Source: Sthenelais limicola (taxonomy: Eukaryota > Annelida > Polychaeta > Phyllodocida > Sigalionidae). From it: a DNA stretch of 64,000 bases. The position numbers were made by a program, and so were the translations under genes. Positions 58,600 to 64,000 of the stretch are shown piece by piece. How positions within the stretch are numbered: the first letter of the stretch is position 1; the number at the start of each line of letters is the position of its first letter. The stretch covers positions 102,336,194 through 102,400,193 of the forward strand of contig OW804096.1 in the NCBI GenBank assembly GCA_942159475.1, given 5' to 3'. The notes below the pieces were generated by a model, which was given only the letters and a program-made list of their open reading frames with translations, did not search any database and was not told the DNA's origin.

Positions 58600-61104
58600 T
58601 AAAATTTTTAAATCGAATGTGCCCTATGGAACGATTCCATAGGGTGAGCAGAAAACAAAGCTGGATGACCCCAGAAATCCCCACACTTATAAATACCAGA
58701 GACAAATTATTCTCTAAAGCCATACAAACAAATGACAAAGACCTTTTTATTGAGGCAAAACAGTTGAGAAATAAAGTAACCTCCGGTTTATATCAAAGAG
58801 AGACTCCATAATGACCGGGCAAATCCTAGAGCTGCTTGGAAGAACATCAGAAACGTCATAAGTCCAGAAACAATTAAAGCCAGTGGAACAATCAATTTGG
58901 TCAATATCGATAATGAAAATATTGGACACTCTGATGTCCCTGGTAGTTTTAATGACTTCTTTCTTAACGTTGGACCCTCTCTTGCAAAATTAATTCCCAA
59001 ACCTGGCCCAACCTCTGCACAAATTTCAAAAGAAAAGCAAAACGTTCAGCCTAATAGAACGTATGGTGATTTATTCCTGGAAAATTCTGAAATCCTGCTT
59101 TCAGGCTCTGATTTCTTTTTTATTGAACCTTTCCCTGTCATCTGGCATTGTCCCAGATGCCTTCAAGACTGCAGTAGTGACCCCTCTGCACAAGAATGGA
59201 CCTAAGAATATTGCGAATAATTACAGGCCGATTTCAGGCATCTCTATGCCTGATAAAATTCTAGAGAAAATAGTCCAAAAGCAATTATCAAATTATTTAG
59301 AAGAAAATAAGATCTACTACCAGAAACAATATGGCTTTCGTCAAGGTCACCCATATTGATCTACTCACCCCTATTTATGAAAATATAAACCGTGGAGAGG
59401 TCACTACTGCAGTTTTTCTCGACTTCAAAAAGGCTTTCAATACGGTTAATCACAGTATACTTCTTGAGAAAATGGAAAAAATTGCTGTATGTAACGATTT
59501 CATGGTTTACAAATTATCTATCTGACAGAAAACAAAACGTCAGAGTCAATGGTTTACTTTCTACCCAGGGTAAGATCACAATCGGCATACCCCAAGGAAC
59601 AATTATAGGACCAATCCTCTTCACAATATATATTAATGATATGCACCAGGTAGTCCAAAATTCGACAATTCAGCATTATGCTGATGACACAGTATTATGT
59701 AATAGTGAAAAAAAAGGTAGAAAAAATAACTCAAAACCTTCAGGAAGATCTTAATTTAATCAACACCTGGTGCAGATCCAATAAAATCTCAATGAATGTC
59801 TCCAAGACTAAGTACATAAATTTCAAGAATATCTCTAAAAAATCTGAAATTGAAACTGTTAGTAACAAACTTACTCTGGGTAATGAACAGATTCTTCAAG
59901 TCGAAGAATACAACTATCTGGGTCTGATAATTGATCGTCGCTTGACTTTTAAAAGCCAGGTTACAAAAACAACAAACGGAATTAAATGGAGTTAAATGGA
60001 AAGTTAAACTTCTAGGTAATGCCAGATATATGCTACCTAAGAAGGTAAAGATTGATATAATCAAAACTCTAATTATTCCTCTGATTGACAGAAGTGATAT
60101 TTTACTCTAGCTCAAACAAACACCATCTAAACAGACTGCATTCTTTACTTAATGCTGCGGCGAATCTCAACAAAAGGGAAAATGTAGACAATTTACTATA
60201 TAATATAAATATTTTACCAAATGATGTGAGAAGGGAGGTCCATATCCTAGAATGTGCACACCTAGCTAAAAAACAGAAAAATCTTGACCTGAGAAAACTA
60301 CCCACGAGGAGCCATGCTGGAAAAAGAAAAAAACTAAAATTAACTCATCCTAATTCGGCCTTCTATCAAAATAGTTTCCTCTACAAAGCCAGGAAAGCCT
60401 GGAATAATTTAAATCAAAATCTACAAAACCTTGAAATAAAGAAAGAATTTAAGAAAGATGTGCAAGCTTCAAACTCAGGTGAGAGATGGCTAGGATATGG
60501 ACCCCCCTACTGCCTAACTTAAATCAGATTAATAGTCTGATGAAAACTATAACCATATTTAAGTGTGTCGTTTCTGATTTGGGTCGAACAATTTTGTATA
60601 ATGTTCTGTTCCATACTATGTTGGACCAGAGAAACCACATGTTGTCACAAATGTTCTCAATAATAATACATGGTACTTTGATATCATATATTGTACAGAT
60701 AGTCAAAACCAAGACCAAATGTATTCTGGTCATTTCAAATACCCCCAGTACAGGGACTCAGAAATGTCGAAACCTTTTTTCGGAGTAATAATGTATTTTA
60801 TTACTATCAGTTTTTGTTGATTTGTACTCCTGTAAATACCACTTGTAAGTCTTTGTGGTATCAAATCGTATCATACTGTATTGCACATGTGAACGATTTA
60901 AAACTCTTGCCATTTTACCATTTAATAGTGCCTTAATGCATTGTCTTTTGCTTTAATTTTATTTTTATTATATCTCTTGGTCACTTAGTTTAGCCCAGTT
61001 CATCCATACATTTTTCAACCCTTTTGTCTGTTTATATAGTACTCGTTTGTACTCTTTTGTACTCTTCGAAAAGACATATAAAAAACATCTTATCTTATCT
61101 TAAC
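58600..61104 (+). mobile_element. LINE B: 5'-truncated CR1/Jockey-like element
   Basis: It begins inside the endonuclease-RT linker (WMTPEIPTLINTRDKLF) with no ORF1 or endonuclease. RT motifs: NNYRPISGISMPDKILE, QYGFRQGH, FLDFKKAFNTVNH (about 59415), GIPQGTIIGPILF (about 59580), and YADDTVL (about 59676-59696). The C-terminal domain spans 60085-60522 (NSFLYKARKAWNNL). Frameshifts occur near 58805, 59210, 59350, 59520, 59705 and 60000. The 3' end is CATCTTATCTTATCTTAAC (61086-61104), a TCTTA tandem tail like that of LINE A. It is the same clade but a diverged family, inserted just downstream of LINE A. Confidence 0.85.
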
Positions 61105-61151
61105 ACCCTTTCCCACTCTATGTCTATTTTATTGCTAATCTTGTATATAGA

Positions 61152-61442
61152 AATAGTTAAACAACGAACACGAGAATGGCACTGGAGTGACGGTCGAGTG
61201 ACCGCCCCTAATGTATTCAAGAAAAAAAAAATGTTCCTGGTCCGTAGCGTTCGGCGCCAGGTGAGAGAGTGCCTGGTTGCCGGGAACACGAACTGTGGTT
61301 GCTAAGCAAACAATACAATCAGGTGTTAACACAATGAATATATATATATATTATATATTTGGGGAACATATAAAGATACATATAGTAATAGTTAAACAAC
61401 GAACACGAGAATGGCACTGGAGTGACGGTCGAGTGACCGCCC
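61152..61442. repeat. Split direct repeats at the end of the YR retrotransposon
   Basis: A 56-bp sequence starting AATAGTTAAACAACGAACAC occurs at 61152-61207 and again at 61387-61442, with no mismatch seen and a 235-bp offset. The spacer contains a (TA)n stretch. Such non-inverted split repeats mark Ngaro/PAT-type ends and separate them from DIRS1-type inverted ends. Confidence 0.75.
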
Positions 61443-61464
61443 AATAACCCATCATTAAAAAAAA

Positions 61465-62430
61465 TTAGATATTAGCCAGACCACATGATACTCTTTTGTC
61501 GACGTCCATTAACCTATTCAAAGGAGTTGACAAATAAACCAAGACCGCTAGACTCTTCCAGTGGCCCATGAATTTGATGTCTTGTAACGAAATGCCAATC
61601 TCTTGCAAGTACATAGCACCGCTGCGTCTAAGCGAATGCAACCCGGTATATTTAGTAGCCAAGCCGGCGGAAGATAGCAGGCACTTGAAAACTTTAAGCA
61701 ACTCGGAGTATTTGATAGGCACTAATCCAGAACAAGAAGGACGTAGAAGTAGAGGCATATTAGGAGGGGCAGGGTATTCCAGCACATAATCCCGTAGTCG
61801 GTTGAAAACGTCAAATACATGATTATCACAAGGGTGTACAGGTAGATACAAAACTTTTGAGTCCAGACCATGCGTTTTTGAGGACCTGACTTTGAACAAC
61901 ACGTGATCAGAGTGAAAAATTACATCTGACCGAAGGAGAACATGTTGACTGTCCTTCCCGTTCGAAACAAGGTTGCTCTTACGAAGTAATGTTCTAAAAC
62001 AAATAATGATAGCTAGCCAGTAGATCTTGTGGAGAGGATCTTTAGGCAAATGGAGGTAGAGTGATGAAAGCTGCAAGGGGGTCAAATATAATCGTGGCAC
62101 ATAACCAGGGGCCAGCATTTTCCGAAGACCTGACAAGACCACTTTAATCAAATAAACCTCTCTGAATAATGTAGGATGACCCAACATATTATGGAGAGAT
62201 ATGATGGCACTCAAATAGTTATTAATGGTCATAAAGGTACAGTTATCAGACAGATGAACAAGGAAGCGAGCGATGGTGGAGGAGTCAGCTGGGCATGACA
62301 CCAATCCCAGGTCTACACAGAATTGGGTGTATCGTCTCCATTGCGAACCTCTAGTTGCCATAGTATTCACAGCCCAAGCTGAAGAAACAACTTCAGTAAC
62401 TTTCTGGTTGATCCTCGAGAGTCGGGTCAC
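61465..62430 (-). CDS. Tyrosine recombinase of the YR retrotransposon, intact
   Basis: The open frame has 321 codons. The catalytic set of the tyrosine recombinase family is visible: Arg150 in FRTLLRKSN, Lys185 in SSKTHG, His265 and Arg268 in LHSLRRSG, His290 or Trp291 in FMGHWKS, and the nucleophile Tyr299 in VYLSTP. The N-terminal half (about 1-115) looks like a SAM-like core-binding domain, with WRRYTQFC and INNYLSAI. In YR retrotransposons this enzyme inserts the circular cDNA. It overlaps the end of the RNase H frame by 38 nt. It is the only undamaged ORF of the element. Confidence 0.88.
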   Translation of the reverse strand: MTRLSRINQKVTEVVSSAWAVNTMATRGSQWRRYTQFCVDLGLVSCPADSSTIARFLVHLSDNCTFMTINNYLSAIISLHNMLGHPTLFREVYLIKVVLSGLRKMLAPGYVPRLYLTPLQLSSLYLHLPKDPLHKIYWLAIIICFRTLLRKSNLVSNGKDSQHVLLRSDVIFHSDHVLFKVRSSKTHGLDSKVLYLPVHPCDNHVFDVFNRLRDYVLEYPAPPNMPLLLRPSCSGLVPIKYSELLKVFKCLLSSAGLATKYTGLHSLRRSGAMYLQEIGISLQDIKFMGHWKSLAVLVYLSTPLNRLMDVDKRVSCGLANI

Positions 62431-63972
62431 TACAACATAACAAGAAAGTCTTTAAGAACTTGAAGTCATCATGTCGATCAATCCTAGAAAGACGATCTGC
62501 ACAAGAGTTATCAAGGCCTTTAACGTGCCTGGCAGTGATATAAATGTTATGCACAACACAAGTCCAAAATATCAGTCGTATAAGCCTCATGCACGAGTTG
62601 TTGGAGCTCTTGCCTTTATTGATCATACACAGAACTTGAGTGTTGTCGGTGTACAAGACAATATGCAAATTCTGAAGCTGAGAGGCGAATATAGAGTCCT
62701 ATCCACACAGGAACTAACTCCCACAAGTTGATGTTATTGTCTTCCTCATTTAGGCAAAGGATGGAGTGGTTGACCCAGTGACCATGCTGATCAAACTTCT
62801 GTATAAAATCAGGCACGACGTCAGAGTTGAAGTAACCAGCAACCCATTGATTCTGTAGCACAAAACCATAACCAGATTTACTAGCGTCAGTGTAGCAACT
62901 AGGACCTGCACCGAAGTTGTATCTGATTATAGTAGCCTGACCATTGAACACAGCAGCAAAACGGAGCCACCAGTCCAAGTCAGCCTTAAACTCCTCTGAT
63001 AGAGAAACTCGTTTGCGATCATTCTTCAGAAGAGCGATGATCCTATGTGAAAATGTACGACCACCACGTACTAGTCTGGAACAATGGGCTAAAATACCAG
63101 CTAAACGTTGGATCTGGGCTTTGGTGGCTCTCCTCTTGTCTTTGAAGAAAAGCAGTTCATGTTGGAAACGACTAAGTTTGTCATTTGGGAGTCGTAGAAT
63201 CATAGCAGACGAGTCCAAGATAACTCCGAGATACTTGGTAGTTGTCGATGGAGAAGAGCATTTTTTCCATTAGAGGATGAAGCCCAAGGACTTAAGGAGG
63301 TTCACTAGTATCATTTGTGTGGTCTGACACTTCTCAAAGGACTCATCAACACATAAAAAATCATCAAGGTAATTAACAACTTTCAAACAACCACGGCGAT
63401 ACATACATCGGACAACAAAGTTTGTGATGGTATTAAAAAATAAAAGGGGCACATTTTAAACCGAAACACAATCTCGTGTCGACTAGATAAGTGGGGACAC
63501 CATTAATGTACCATCGTATACCTTGTAGCTGACGGTGCAGGGGGTTGACCGAAATACTACGGTATGCCGCGGAAATGTCAATAGTTGCGCAGAAACAGTT
63601 TGGATCCAACAAAGAAGACACATAATCAAGAGAGGTAAAACGAAAAGTTTTTGCAGTCGAGTCCATGTGATTATTGATTGAAGTACCCAATGGTCTTCGA
63701 CAATCCGTAATTGGACGAAATGTGCCGTCAGGTCTTGGCACGGCGCCAAGCACATGAACACATAAGGGTTGGTGGTCGATAACAATATATTTACCATCAT
63801 CTACCTCTTGGCGAATCAATTTATCAATGAAATCAAAAGCAGGTCCATGGTTGACAATGCCACCCACTGTAGTATCGTTACACAAAAGGCCTCTAAATAA
63901 AGGCAACTCAGTACACACACAAACAGTAACATAGTCAAAGTGAGATTCAGCAATGTATACATCAGCATCCAA
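62393..63972 (-). pseudogene. Reverse transcriptase and RNase H of the YR retrotransposon, frameshifted
   Basis: RT motifs: CVHVLGAVPRPDGTFRPITD, ATIDISAAYRSI, LCFGLKCAPFIF, and catalytic NYLDDFL (about 63350-63370). RNase H follows, with CYTDASKSGYGF and LYTDNTQVL. The frame slips at an A6 run on the plus strand (63435-63440). A stop interrupts the RT at about 63272, and the frame changes again near 62680. The element therefore encodes no continuous polyprotein in this copy. Confidence 0.85.
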
Positions 63973-64000
63973 AAGTTCACAATAATCTTCAGCAAATACA

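Larger units (their letters stand above)
61152..64000 (-). mobile_element. YR retrotransposon (DIRS/Ngaro-like), runs past the window end
   Basis: On the minus strand, in order: reverse transcriptase (63972 to 63270), RNase H (about 63000 to 62393), tyrosine recombinase (62430-61465), then terminal repeats (61442-61152). No integrase, protease or LTR is present, so integration would rely on the recombinase. A 56-bp direct repeat at 61387-61442 and 61152-61207 fits the split-direct-repeat ends of Ngaro/PAT-like elements. Frameshifts break RT and RNase H; the recombinase is intact. The gag-like part lies beyond 64000. Confidence 0.85.

Overview
The window is animal nuclear DNA: AT-rich, intron-dense, and crowded with DNA-transposon derivatives, CR1/Jockey-like LINEs and tyrosine-recombinase (YR) retrotransposons. 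No bacterial or viral gene organisation was seen. The two host genes are best compared with vertebrate SKIV2L and DNLZ. The repeat mix suits a non-vertebrate metazoan, probably marine, but the species cannot be named from this sequence.

Layout: 1-10.3 kb is gene-free, with a solo LTR (4402-4816), an antisense LINE 3' fragment (5254-5586), MITEs and simple repeats. From 10365 to 24097 on the minus strand lies a complete SKIV2L/Ski2 RNA helicase gene. I resolved 25 coding exons whose phases all agree, giving 1247 codons, close to the human protein. Its introns hold several MITEs, a long foldback and a degenerate copy of one of its own exons. From 24.1 to 31 kb there are a minisatellite, GC-rich palindromes and MITEs but no gene. 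A broken plus-strand YR retrotransposon runs from 31.1 to 35.4 kb; its gag-like reading frame is split by a nested TIR element.

DNLZ (mitochondrial Hep1/Zim17 chaperone-escort zinc finger) is on the plus strand. Exon 1 is 37368-37786 and exon 2 is 48151-48307, separated by a 10.4-kb intron. That intron holds two TIR transposons with 5-bp target duplications, an antisense exon of a MULE/FLYWCH-type transposase, a LINE 3' fragment and a 501-bp tandem duplication.

From 52.5 kb to the end there is a block of retroelements. LINE A (52583-58500) has an ORF1 with a coiled coil, an L1-ORF1-type RRM and, unusually, a NADAR (YbiA-like, ADP-ribose-related) domain. That domain is interrupted by a 624-bp segment flanked by 8-bp direct repeats and carrying GT-AG boundaries. 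LINE B (58600-61104) is a different, 5'-truncated family member. A minus-strand YR retrotransposon (61152 past 64000) keeps an intact 321-aa recombinase with split direct repeats at its end.

The main candidate for something new is the LINE ORF1-NADAR fusion. It suggests a retroelement equipped to reverse ADP-ribosylation of nucleic acid or nucleotides.
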